From a virus, in IMG/VR virus record IMGVR_UViG_3300021963_000242, positions 1-43,197 of that record: a stretch of DNA of 43,197 nucleotides; one strand, 5' to 3'. The stretch's first letter is position 1; the number at the start of each line of letters is the position of its first letter. The notes beneath the pieces were generated by a model, which made no database searches, was not told the origin of the DNA, and was given only the letters and a program-made list of their open reading frames with translations. Shown here one piece after another: positions 1-7,466 of this stretch. Position numbers and translations under genes: made by a program.

Positions 1-49
1 GACTGTCAAGTCCTTGGGGTGCTGCGTATAACGCCTTATCAATAGCCAT
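1..49 (-). CDS. Start of a late gene cut by the window edge (possibly portal)
   Basis: An ATG on the minus strand at 47-49, just after the terminase stop, opens a frame that reads MAIDKALYAAPQGLDS and runs off the left edge. Only 16 residues are visible. The minus strand upstream of it reads GATAAATC, so there is no clear ribosome site, but the gene follows the terminase without a gap, as expected for the next late gene. In many tailed phages the portal gene follows the large terminase. That position, not sequence proof, is the only reason to suggest portal. Confidence 0.55.
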   Translation of the reverse strand, partial: MAIDKALYAAPQGLDS

Positions 50-52
50 GAT

Positions 53-1594
53 TTATCCTAAGTAATAACCGCGTTTTTGCCCACGGAAACCTCGAAAATA
101 ACGTACATCATCTGGTTCATCGCTTGGGAGGCGTAAGAACCCACCGTTTCTAAAACGTGCTAATGCTAACGTAGACGCATCCACATAGTCATCATGCTCC
201 CCCGCAGGGAAGGCTGCAACCTCATCGATTAACTCTTCGGCCCATCTGGTATTAGGCACCCACACTCGCCCTGACTGAATGATGTCAGATACAGCATTGA
301 GTCTCGTTATCTTGTCATTACCTTTGCTAGGAGTAAACTCCGATACTGGCACACCCATCCGACGCAGTTCTTGGTACAGCGATATACCTGATACCTTCTT
401 TTCAACAATTAGTGCATCAGGTTCATACTCTCTATATAGCTCAAGCACCCGCTGTTTTAACTGGAAAAACTCCATACGAGCTTTCCATGCGTCTAAAAGA
501 ATAATATTTGTCTGACCTTCCTCAGTTGTCCACACCCCCCACGTAGTACACGCAGAATAGTCCGAACGATTAGTCGTTTCGTACGCCGTATCCCACGACT
601 GAATGATAAAATCACATTTTGGCGGGTCATCTTTCTCCCATACCTTCCACCATTCGCGCTTGACGATGGCACCTTCTTCAGAAGTTGGCTGTTGTTGGTA
701 CTGAGCTTGCCATTTACTATTAGGAAGTTCCTCTTTTAAGGCAGAAAGCTCATCTAACGACCAAAATTCAGGCCAAAGTGGGTTCCCAGAAGGCAAAATT
801 GCAGGAAATTCAATTACTTCCCACTCATCACCACCCCTTTGCAGCGAATTTTTGACAACTTGACCCGTTAGATCACGCAAACCCCAGCGAGTCATCACAA
901 TTACGATGGCTCCCCCCGGCTGTAGACGCTGCCGAGGCCCGGATGTGTACCACTCGTACACCTTATCGTAGATTTCTGGGTTAGTTGCAGCTAATGCAGC
1001 CTCTTGTTCTGAGTGTGGATCATCAATAATAAGCAAATCCGCACCTTTTCCCGTGACCGCACCGCCTACACCAATAGCAAAATACTCCCCACCTTTGTTT
1101 GTGTTCCATCTACCAGCAGCTTTTGAATCAGCTTGCAGTGATACGCCGGGGAAAATAGTCGAATAAACATCAGAATCCACAAGATTTCGCACTTTTCGGC
1201 CAAAACCGACCGATAATTCTGCTGTATGCGCTGTTTGAATTACTTTTTTATTGGGGAATTTTCCCAAGAACCACGATGGGAGTAAGTATGAAGCAAATTC
1301 GCTTTTGGTATGGCGAGGTGGCATATTAATAATAAGGCGTTTAGATTCGCCTCTAGCAACCCTTTCAAAAGCCGCAGCCATTCTAAGGTGATGTCTACCA
1401 TCTACAAATGTAGGCCAAACTTTTTTAACAAACTTAATAAACCGTTCTCTACATACTTCTTGATTTTTTAATTGTTCAAGTTTTTGCAGTCTTATATTTA
1501 AATCACGTAGGTCACCTTCAGACAACCCAGAAATATTATTTAATAGCGCGTTTAAACTAGCTGGGTCTATTTGAGATGCAGCAGTTATGGTCAT
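53..1594 (-). CDS. terL: Terminase large subunit (DNA-packaging ATPase/nuclease)
   Basis: This is the motor that pumps DNA into the prohead and cuts concatemers. The 513-residue protein has the usual two-domain plan. The N-terminal ATPase has a Walker A-like MPPRHTKSE at about 91-99 and Walker B LLIIDDPHSE with the acidic pair at 191-192. The C-terminal RNase H-like nuclease has the first acidic residue in IIQSWDTAYE (D335), a second in LIVEKKVSG (E398) and the last in HDDYVDAST (about 468-472). Length is normal for the family (terminase_6 type). Its ATG overlaps the stop of the upstream gene (ATGA at 1591-1594), so the two are probably translated together. Confidence 0.95.
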   Translation of the reverse strand: MTITAASQIDPASLNALLNNISGLSEGDLRDLNIRLQKLEQLKNQEVCRERFIKFVKKVWPTFVDGRHHLRMAAAFERVARGESKRLIINMPPRHTKSEFASYLLPSWFLGKFPNKKVIQTAHTAELSVGFGRKVRNLVDSDVYSTIFPGVSLQADSKAAGRWNTNKGGEYFAIGVGGAVTGKGADLLIIDDPHSEQEAALAATNPEIYDKVYEWYTSGPRQRLQPGGAIVIVMTRWGLRDLTGQVVKNSLQRGGDEWEVIEFPAILPSGNPLWPEFWSLDELSALKEELPNSKWQAQYQQQPTSEEGAIVKREWWKVWEKDDPPKCDFIIQSWDTAYETTNRSDYSACTTWGVWTTEEGQTNIILLDAWKARMEFFQLKQRVLELYREYEPDALIVEKKVSGISLYQELRRMGVPVSEFTPSKGNDKITRLNAVSDIIQSGRVWVPNTRWAEELIDEVAAFPAGEHDDYVDASTLALARFRNGGFLRLPSDEPDDVRYFRGFRGQKRGYYLG

Positions 1595-2268
1595 TCTAAT
1601 TCTAACTCTTCAAGCGAAGCTGATGTAGGCGGTGGCGGGGGTTCTGCTACCCCAAGCTCTTCATCTATATCCGTCATAGGCACTATTTCTACGTCGGTAG
1701 CACCACCTACTAATAAACGTTTAATACGTTCTTTTATCTCTGCTTCTAAGTCAGCAGAATTTTTATGGGTAATAGTAATTTCACTACGCTCAGTAAATAC
1801 ACCAATATCGCTGTGTTTACCCAAAAGTTCTAAAGCTTTAATCTCAATTTTAGTATCTCCGCACGTTGCAAGCTCTACTAGTTTGGCAGTAATGAACTGC
1901 CGTGCCTGAACAATATCGGCAAATACTGGGGAATCATACTTAGAAATAATAGTTCGCAGGGTTGCAGCGACGCCACCCTTCATAAGTTCTTTGTTTACTT
2001 TACGCACAGGTAGCACTTTACCTGCTTGTCTAAATAACTCTTCAGCTTTGGCTTGGTCATTGGGGTCCATCTCTAATGGCATCCCCATCTCGTGAAGGAG
2101 CAACGCCGTATCCCCCGCGACAATCATTTTCTCTTTTATATGGTCGGGGGTCTCTGAGGAGAGATCGAAAGGTACGGGCTGTGTAAATGTTGGCTCTATA
2201 TTAATCACGGGAATAAGGGCACCGAGATTGGGATGGCTGAATGTATATGTAAATAATATTTTTTGCAA
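1591..2268 (-). CDS. Probable terminase small subunit
   Basis: The gene lies directly upstream of the large terminase and overlaps it by four bases, the usual place for the DNA-recognition subunit of the packaging machine. The 225-residue product has a helical middle part (ALELLGKHSDIGVFTE, about 163-178) followed by a charged helix and a proline-rich, acidic tail (PPPPPTSASLEELELE). The ALELLGKH...GLFTE-type segment is typical of small terminases of aquatic phages as I remember them. The frame opens at a TTG (2268) with no good ribosome site; GTG at 2208 or the ATG for residue 48 are possible real starts. Function rests on context plus this motif. Confidence 0.7.
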   Translation of the reverse strand: MQKILFTYTFSHPNLGALIPVINIEPTFTQPVPFDLSSETPDHIKEKMIVAGDTALLLHEMGMPLEMDPNDQAKAEELFRQAGKVLPVRKVNKELMKGGVAATLRTIISKYDSPVFADIVQARQFITAKLVELATCGDTKIEIKALELLGKHSDIGVFTERSEITITHKNSADLEAEIKERIKRLLVGGATDVEIVPMTDIDEELGVAEPPPPPTSASLEELELE

Positions 2269-2845
2269 GTAGGAGGTTGGGACTCCTTACCGGGGGGGTG
2301 TTTCTATATAGAAGGGGGTGGGGGTGTAAGGAAAAATTTAAATGGGGGGGTGGGATGTGTGGAACAGTATGTATGGGCGTGGCGGGGCCGTCAAGCTGGA
2401 TCTGGGGGGGTCGGGGTACGGTGGGGTTACGGATAGCAAAATTACAGTATACGGATTCTGGGTCAAATCGTGGTTCAATCTGTTAAGCTAGGCGCAAGCC
2501 GAGCGAAAGCGGAGCGAGCAACGGAAAACCTCCCGCCAACGCGAAACAACGTCAAAGGGGAGGGGAGAGGGGAGCCTTGCTCTAGGTGGTAACCGATCGC
2601 TGTACGTTGGTACGGTTAAGGTTTAAGCCTAGGGGGGTGCACAACGCGACAGGAACGACCGAAATTCCCCCTTCGCAAATAGCGATACGCCAACGAAACG
2701 CGCAAGCGTTGATCGGGCCGGATCGAAAGTTGCACCCCCTTGTGACTGAGGGGATTGGACGCAAACCTTGGCAAATGGCAATAAGACCATGCAAGGGAAA
2801 CTGCTGATCCAAGCAAAAAAATTGCTGTCGAATTACCCGTTGCCA

Positions 2846-2901
2846 ATCCGCGCAGGCAAAGCTACTAGGTCAAACCTCGGTAGCCCATAACCTGCGCGGG
2901 T
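2846..2901 (+). other. Long two-tier hairpin ahead of the first rightward gene
   Basis: A perfect 9-bp outer stem, CCGCGCAGG (2848-2856) with CCTGCGCGG (2891-2899), encloses an inner stem GCTAC (2861-2865) with GTAGC (2880-2884), topped by AGGT/ACCT (2867-2870 with 2874-2877) and a CAA loop. It sits about 45 bases upstream of the ATG at 2945 and is not followed by a T-run, so a leader or regulatory element fits better than a terminator. The right arm is followed at once by the 18-bp inverted-repeat copy at 2901. Confidence 0.7.
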
Positions 2902-2918
2902 CTTACATTAGCAGTCTA
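2901..2918 (+). repeat. 18-bp inverted repeat, left copy
   Basis: TCTTACATTAGCAGTCTA is the exact reverse complement of 3525-3542. The two copies bracket the gene at 2945-3463, 606 bases apart. The copy contains a CTTACA word that recurs many times to the right of the gene. Confidence 0.9.
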
Positions 2919-2944
2919 CCCACTACTAACTTAAGGAAATTATC

Positions 2945-3463
2945 ATGGCACTCAAATCTACCGCAATCCTTACCAAGGAAATCGCATCAATCGGTCGCGC
3001 AGGGGTCAAGTTGACCCGCATGATTCAAGACGCGGCAGTCAACGCGATTGGCTACTCTTTGGTGCATGGCGACATCACAATCGGTCAGCGTCTCTTTGAG
3101 GCTTGCCCCAAGGGTGTTCGTCGTAACTCACTAGTAGCATTCCTTGAAAAGTTCGGAGCATTCCAATGGGATGCTAAGAGCAAGAGCCTCAGACATCGTA
3201 AGACTGAGATCGAGTTTACCGAACAATATCAACAAGATCTTATGAACACCCCTTGGGACGAAGCTAAGCCTGAGCCTGAGATTGTAAGTGTTTTCGATGT
3301 ACAAAAAGAGTTCGACAAGTTCGTCGCACGTATGGAAAAACTTCGCAAAGATGCACAAATTACATTGCACCACAAGGCTTTGTTAGATTCCCTACAAGAA
3401 ACATCTTCGCAGTACAACGCACGCCTAGTGTTAGGCGAAGCAGCAGACAAAGCAGTATTGTAA
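2945..3463 (+). CDS. Unknown protein, first gene of the rightward arm
   Basis: A 172-residue soluble protein that I do not recognise. It starts at ATG 2945 after an AAGGAA ribosome site (about 2934-2939). The N-terminal half (about 1-75) is mostly helical and basic, with a segment IGQRLFEACPKGVRRNSLVAF that could be a small DNA-binding or helical bundle fold. The C-terminal half is charged and helix-forming. It stands alone between two gene-free stretches, bracketed by an exact 18-bp inverted repeat and next to a dense CTTACA cluster. That setting is what one expects of a regulator or replication initiator acting on nearby sites, but nothing in the sequence proves it. Confidence 0.85.
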   Translation: MALKSTAILTKEIASIGRAGVKLTRMIQDAAVNAIGYSLVHGDITIGQRLFEACPKGVRRNSLVAFLEKFGAFQWDAKSKSLRHRKTEIEFTEQYQQDLMNTPWDEAKPEPEIVSVFDVQKEFDKFVARMEKLRKDAQITLHHKALLDSLQETSSQYNARLVLGEAADKAVL

Positions 3464-3524
3464 GAGTACGGGAGGGAGTCTTACACTCCCTCTTACACTA
3501 TGTTCTCTTTTAAAATCAATGAGT

Positions 3525-3542
3525 TAGACTGCTAATGTAAGA
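3525..3542 (-). repeat. 18-bp inverted repeat, right copy
   Basis: TAGACTGCTAATGTAAGA matches 2901-2918 exactly in reverse complement. It lies 61 bases after the stop of the bracketed gene, and TGTAAG is repeated immediately to its right (3543-3548). Confidence 0.9.
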
Positions 3543-3826
3543 TGTAAGCGATTTTTCGGAAATATGAGGGAGTCTGAGGGTTCGCACCTCTCAGCAAGTG
3601 CTTATTTTCAACTGACTTAACAGCAAGAAAAATCCTGCAATCCCTATATAATACCTTTAAAATACTTACTTACTTACACTACGCTTGCAACTTCTTGATT
3701 TTAAACAGGAAACTTTCGTAGAAACCTGATATTTTTTATCACGTATCTCTTACAAAAGGGGGTTTTTTCTTACACCCTGCCTTACACTACGACTTAACAA
3801 CTTCTTACATTACTAATATTACATCG

Positions 3827-3835
3827 TGGTATAAT
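3827..3835 (+). promoter_or_regulatory. Extended -10 promoter
   Basis: TGG followed by a perfect TATAAT (3830-3835) forms an extended -10 element 20 bases before the ATG at 3855. No good -35 box is present at 17 bases; CTTACA at 3804 is too far (20-base gap). Extended -10 promoters often lack a -35 box. It would drive the small membrane gene, the zinc-ribbon gene and the ATPase operon. Confidence 0.6.
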
Positions 3836-3854
3836 GTAATCTTTTGGAGGCACT

Positions 3855-3938
3855 ATGATCGACGACGATTTTGTTGGTGGATTCGTTGTGGCTATGTTGT
3901 TAATCACAATAGTTCTTACATTAACAGGAGTGATTTAG
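3855..3938 (+). CDS. 27-residue single-pass membrane peptide
   Basis: A short frame, MIDDDFVGGFVVAMLLITIV followed by LTLTGVI, starts at ATG 3855 behind a strong GGAGG site (3846-3850) and a promoter. Three aspartates precede about 19 hydrophobic residues, so the product would be a one-helix membrane peptide with an acidic head. Its TAG stop is directly followed by the next gene's ATG (3939). The good ribosome site and tight packing support a real gene. Such peptides in phage early regions often alter host membrane proteins, but the target here is unknown. Confidence 0.6.
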   Translation: MIDDDFVGGFVVAMLLITIVLTLTGVI

Positions 3939-4160
3939 ATGGTACGTTTCTTACACTGCCGAGATTGTGGCGACGAGTTGCATGATCCTATGCACACCCT
4001 AGCGGGTTACTGTTGGGACTGCCGCGAGCAAGCTGCAATCGAGGCGCGAAAGGGGTGGTGTGTGCTGACCCCACACAAGCAAGGTGCAATGTTCTTCACT
4101 GCCGAATACGCGAGAGAAGCAGCAGTCGGTATAAATAGTAAGGGGGGAATAGTGCGATGA
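3939..4160 (+). CDS. Small zinc-ribbon protein
   Basis: The 73-residue product has two CxxC pairs, CRDC at about 7-10 and CWDC at about 25-28, about 14 residues apart, the pattern of a small zinc ribbon. The rest is short and basic with no other domain. Phage zinc ribbons often bind nucleic acid or host enzymes; which applies here is not visible. The gene begins right at the stop of the upstream membrane peptide, so it is probably translated by coupling, and ends in an ATGA overlap with a 15-codon frame. Confidence 0.75.
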   Translation: MVRFLHCRDCGDELHDPMHTLAGYCWDCREQAAIEARKGWCVLTPHKQGAMFFTAEYAREAAVGINSKGGIVR

Positions 4161-4204
4161 GACTAGGCGTATTTACACCCAAGCAGTTAGAGATATACAT
4201 ATAG
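4157..4204 (+). CDS. Possible 15-residue leader or coupling peptide
   Basis: ATG at 4157 overlaps the previous stop (ATGA) and reads MRLGVFTPKQLEIYI before TAG at 4202-4204. It ends 10 bases ahead of the ATPase start, overlapping its ribosome site (AGGAG, 4203-4207). It may only keep ribosomes on the message between genes. A chance frame is possible. Confidence 0.3.
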   Translation: MRLGVFTPKQLEIYI

Positions 4205-4214
4205 GAGCAACAGT

Positions 4215-5294
4215 ATGAACGAGCAGCAAGTCAAACAACAGCGTGAAGTCACACTGCAAGAAGCGGCAGACCTCATCGCAACAATCCCACAAAACCGATT
4301 CTTAATCCAAGGTGAACCTGGGATCGGCAAGTCCTCTGTGCTTAACCTCTTAGAAGCAAACCTGTCTGCGGACGAGTACGACTTCGTCTATGTAGACTGT
4401 GCAAGCCTAGACCTTGGCGACACTGCCGCACCTATCCCGAACCGAGACGCTAGAGTCTTGGAGTATTACCCCAATGGTGCGTTCAAACTGCACACTGATA
4501 AGAAGGTAGTCATCTGCCTCGACGAGTTCAGCAAGGGTGCTGATCCAGTAAAGAACATGCTGCACCCACTACTCGAAGAGAACAAACCGAGGATGGCAGA
4601 TAAGTTCCTCAAGGATGGCAGTATCGTATTCCTTACAGGCAACCTCGCAACCGATGGCGTAGGTGACTCACTCAAAGCGCATACCATTCAGCGAGTAACA
4701 AGAGTGGATGTACGCAAGCCCTCTGCTGACATCTGGCTACCTTGGGCTACTGCTAACAACATCGCACCAGAGGTACGGTCATGGGTGAACGGACACCCTG
4801 ACTGTCTAGCATCCTACCGAGACCCTGGGCAGGAGAACAACCCCTACCCATACAACCCACGCAAACCGCATCTCTCTTGCGTCTCACCTCGCACACTGTC
4901 TCGTGCATCTAACATCGTCAAGCAACGACACAACAACACGCACAACGCAGTACACGTAGCACTTGCAGGTACGGCGGGGGATGCCTTCGCGGATTCGTTC
5001 ATGGCATATCTACAGTTCAGCGATCAGTTGCCAACACGTGAAGCAATACGCACTGACCCCAAGGGTTGCCGTGTCCCTACCGAGTCAGGTGCTCAGGGTA
5101 TCTTGGTCTATGGTCTCATGGACTCAGTAGCTAAAGACAACATCGACGCTTACATGCAGTACATCGTGAGACTTAACCCTGATTGGACTGCATGCTTCTG
5201 CATATCAGTAGCTAAAGATCCCATCAAGCAACGCATTGCCTTCAGTAGCCCACTGTTCAGTACGTGGTGTGCTGAGAACCAAGACATCCTCTAA
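4215..5294 (+). CDS. AAA+ ATPase, MoxR-like
   Basis: A 359-residue cytoplasmic ATPase. Walker A is GEPGIGKS at 33-40, Walker B is VVICLDEF at about 98-105 and a sensor-1 region IVFLTGN lies at about 137-143. The order and spacing fit the AAA_5/MoxR branch, whose members act as chaperone-like remodelling machines together with a von Willebrand A (VWA) partner. Such a partner is encoded two genes downstream (6188-7456), with one unknown gene between, so the three probably work together. The start is ATG 4215 after AGGAGCAACAGT. The substrate is unknown. A replication or anti-host role is possible, but the pairing is stronger evidence than either. Confidence 0.85.
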   Translation: MNEQQVKQQREVTLQEAADLIATIPQNRFLIQGEPGIGKSSVLNLLEANLSADEYDFVYVDCASLDLGDTAAPIPNRDARVLEYYPNGAFKLHTDKKVVICLDEFSKGADPVKNMLHPLLEENKPRMADKFLKDGSIVFLTGNLATDGVGDSLKAHTIQRVTRVDVRKPSADIWLPWATANNIAPEVRSWVNGHPDCLASYRDPGQENNPYPYNPRKPHLSCVSPRTLSRASNIVKQRHNNTHNAVHVALAGTAGDAFADSFMAYLQFSDQLPTREAIRTDPKGCRVPTESGAQGILVYGLMDSVAKDNIDAYMQYIVRLNPDWTACFCISVAKDPIKQRIAFSSPLFSTWCAENQDIL

Positions 5295-5315
5295 CTAAAC
5301 CAAGGAGAAAACAGC

Positions 5316-6179
5316 ATGACTATCCTTTCTAACGCAGTGCTTGTTGAACTCAACATCAGTACGTGGACAGCGTACAAGTTGGACAAGCAGCAATCCGCTA
5401 AGGTTGTTGCAGATAACAACGCAACAGAGAGTGACGCTGCCCGCGTCAATAAGAACCTCATGGCAGGCACTTCCCTGCTCAAGAACATCAACGACTACGT
5501 TGCGAAGGTTCGCGTCTGGCACATAGCGCAGACCCTCCCGTGGGCAGAGAAGGGACCGAGACTGCTGCCGATGAAGAACTTCTTCAACTACAAGCAGCAA
5601 CTGAATCAGATGGAGGCTAACACTGCTGCACTCGTGCGGACATTCTGTGATGCTTACCCTAACCTCGTGTCAGTAGCAGCATTCAAGCTAGGTAACTTCT
5701 TCAACCGCGAAGAGTATCCCGATGTGAGTGAGGTGCTTCGCAAGTTCAGCTTCAGGTATGCGTTCACTCCAGTGCCGCAAGCAGGGCACTTCATACTCGA
5801 TGCACATAACGAAGTAATGCAAGAGCTAGCGCAGAGCTACGAGGCCGAGGCTAACCGCAGGGTAGGTGAGGCTATGAAGGATGCGTGGGGAAGACTTCAC
5901 GAGACACTGAAGCACCTCTCAGAGCGTATGACCGATGCACCTGCTGAAGATGACAAGAAGAAACGGTATCACGACAGCATGCTCACTAATGCACACGAGC
6001 TATGCGGGTTGCTTACTGCGTTCAACATAACATCAGACCCTAAGCTTGAGCAGGCTAGGCGAGACTTGGAGTGTGCCTTGGCAGGTGTACGCATCGATGA
6101 CATCAAGGAGAGTGCCTCAGTTCGCAAGGGTATCAAGGCTAAGGTGGATAACATTCTGGCAGTTAACGATTGGATATAG
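5316..6179 (+). CDS. Unknown helical protein in the ATPase-VWA set
   Basis: A 287-residue soluble protein with no motif that I recognise. It is rich in predicted helix, with long charged segments around residues 165-230 (for example RVGEAMKDAWGRLHETLKHL) and no cysteine pairs or membrane segments. The start is ATG 5316 after AAGGAGAAAACAGC. It lies between the MoxR-like ATPase and the zincin/VWA gene in one transcription unit, with 21 bases before it and 8 bases to the next ATG. The position suggests an adaptor, substrate or structural subunit of that set. Confidence 0.85.
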   Translation: MTILSNAVLVELNISTWTAYKLDKQQSAKVVADNNATESDAARVNKNLMAGTSLLKNINDYVAKVRVWHIAQTLPWAEKGPRLLPMKNFFNYKQQLNQMEANTAALVRTFCDAYPNLVSVAAFKLGNFFNREEYPDVSEVLRKFSFRYAFTPVPQAGHFILDAHNEVMQELAQSYEAEANRRVGEAMKDAWGRLHETLKHLSERMTDAPAEDDKKKRYHDSMLTNAHELCGLLTAFNITSDPKLEQARRDLECALAGVRIDDIKESASVRKGIKAKVDNILAVNDWI

Positions 6180-6187
6180 GAGGTTAT

Positions 6188-7456
6188 ATGTTTGCACAAG
6201 CATTGGCGGATACAGTAGAGCAACGCCTAGCTGCACAGACTAGGCGCATGACCAAGATCAACATCGCAATCATGCGAGACAGTAAGTTCGCACTGTGGTC
6301 TGGGTTCTTATCGCTAGGCAGTATCAAGATTCTTGATAAGGACTTCACAGCAAGAACCAACGGCATCGATGAAGAGTACAGTCTAAGCTTTATCGAGACC
6401 CTTACCGATAAGGAGTTAGCCTTTGTCAGGCTACACGAGATGCTGCACAAAGCCTTCAAGCATCTCAAGATATATCAGAAGCTATACAAGGAGGACGCAC
6501 ACTGTGCTAACAAGGCATGCGACTACTTGATCAACTATCTGCTATGGGAAGCAGATCAACAAGGGCAAACCATCACCATGCCCAAAATCGCACTGTTCGA
6601 CATCCAGTACAAGGGTATGAACAGCAAGCAGATCTATGACCTGCTACGCAAGCAGAAGCAACAGCAACAGCAACAGCAAGGACAAGGCACACCACAGCAG
6701 GGACAAGGTCAAGCGCAAGGTCAGCAGTCACTAGATGAGCACATGTGGGAAGAAGCAGAGGGCATGTCCGACGATGATAAGAAGAAGATAGAAGAGCAGG
6801 TAGATGCTGCGATCAGGCAGGGCATCATTGCACATAACAAGAAGAACAAAGGCAAGGACGCAGGGAATATGTACCGCACCCTGCAAGAGGTGCTCATGCC
6901 GCAAGTCGATTGGCGTGAGCAGTTGCGAGAGTTTGTTAAGCAAGCGTGTCCAACCAAGAGCAAGACATCGTGGCGCAAGCTTAATCGTCGCATGCTTGAG
7001 TTCGATGTGTACATGCCGATACTTGTCGGCGAGAAGATGAAGGACTTGGTGGTTGCAGTGGATACGTCAGGATCTATTGGTGATAAGGAGCTAGGTGCAT
7101 TCCTTGCAGAGATCAAGTCTATCTGTGACGAGGTGCAACCAAGCAATCTGCATCTGCTCTATTGGGACACACGCATCGCTAACCACGAGACTTACACAGA
7201 GTCTAACCTCAGCTTGCTAACAACATCGACTAGACCGAAGGGTGGGGGCGGCACTAGCCCTAGCTGCATCGCTAGATATATGAAGGAGAAGCACATCGAT
7301 GCTGAACTATGTATCGTGTTTACTGACGGACATGTCGGCACTAGTTGGGGTGGTCCGGCGGGAGATTGGGTATCACCTGTCTTGTGGGCAATCGTGGATA
7401 ACAAGGATGCGGTTCCGGCTTTTGGGACAGCTATACACATTACATCTGATAAGTGA
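6188..7456 (+). CDS. Zincin-like plus VWA-like protein (DUF2201 type)
   Basis: The 422-residue product has two parts. The N-terminal part carries HEMLH at 83-87, an HExxH zinc-protease motif, inside a region like the putative metallopeptidase domain of DUF2201 proteins. After a glutamine/glycine-rich linker (about 155-181) comes a VWA-like domain with the metal-site motif DTSGS (about 292-296) and TDG (about 378-380). ATG 6188 is chosen because AGGAGG stands at 6178-6183; the in-frame ATG at 6170 would place that site inside the gene. It probably partners the AAA+ ATPase at 4215. Whether the HExxH site is active cannot be told. Confidence 0.85.
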   Translation: MFAQALADTVEQRLAAQTRRMTKINIAIMRDSKFALWSGFLSLGSIKILDKDFTARTNGIDEEYSLSFIETLTDKELAFVRLHEMLHKAFKHLKIYQKLYKEDAHCANKACDYLINYLLWEADQQGQTITMPKIALFDIQYKGMNSKQIYDLLRKQKQQQQQQQGQGTPQQGQGQAQGQQSLDEHMWEEAEGMSDDDKKKIEEQVDAAIRQGIIAHNKKNKGKDAGNMYRTLQEVLMPQVDWREQLREFVKQACPTKSKTSWRKLNRRMLEFDVYMPILVGEKMKDLVVAVDTSGSIGDKELGAFLAEIKSICDEVQPSNLHLLYWDTRIANHETYTESNLSLLTTSTRPKGGGGTSPSCIARYMKEKHIDAELCIVFTDGHVGTSWGGPAGDWVSPVLWAIVDNKDAVPAFGTAIHITSDK

Positions 7457-7466
7457 GAGGTGGGTC

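Larger units (their letters stand above)
2269..2944. other. Gene-free, G-rich and hairpin-rich region between the two arms
   Basis: No credible gene is present. The left half (2291-2425) has runs of five to seven G on the plus strand. The right half (2490-2900) is rich in short inverted repeats, several with GNRA-type loops: GGC-GCAA-GCC at 2491-2500, GC-GAAA-GC at 2503-2510 and AACGC-GCAA-GCGTT at 2697-2710. Other stems are TAACCG/CGGTTA (2590-2595 with 2613-2618), GGGGGTGCA with TGCACCCCC (about 2633-2641 with 2731-2739) and AGCAA/TTGCT (2812-2826). Late genes leave leftward and early genes rightward from here, so promoters, a structured leader RNA or the replication origin are plausible. 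Confidence 0.7.
3464..3854 (+). promoter_or_regulatory. Gene-free control region with iterated CTTACA words
   Basis: CTTACA occurs on the plus strand at 3480, 3492, 3673, 3749, 3769, 3781 and 3804 in this gap, again at 3915 and 3950 just beyond it, and at 2902 before the preceding gene. The reverse form TGTAAG is at 3536 and 3543. Two copies share the longer word CTTACACTACG (3673-3683 and 3781-3791), and three share TTCTTACATTA-like context. An 8-bp perfect hairpin at 3472-3492 carries the word in its loop, and a second hairpin lies at 3574-3594. GAGGGAGTCT is repeated directly at 3472 and 3566. Iterons or operators are the natural reading. Confidence 0.65.

Noticed and set aside
2461-2485. 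Possible tRNA T-loop (GGTTCAATC)
   Set aside because: No matching T-stem, acceptor stem or anticodon arm surrounds it. No other tRNA-like fold was found in the window.
2277-2486. Open frame of 69 codons in the G-run region
   Set aside because: It is made almost only of Gly/Trp/Arg from G-runs, has no ribosome site of its own gene context and no protein-like composition.
2582-2846. Three overlapping frames of 73-76 codons on both strands
   Set aside because: They cover one hairpin-rich stretch on opposite strands, with no ribosome sites; they are by-products of a GC-rich non-coding region.
3472-3492. Hairpin after the first rightward gene as a terminator
   Set aside because: The 8-bp stem is perfect but no T-run follows on either side, so it was kept only as part of the control region.
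6170-6187. Upstream ATG (6170) for the zincin/VWA gene
   Set aside because: Using it would put the strong AGGAGG site inside the gene and overlap the previous gene; ATG 6188 has ideal spacing.
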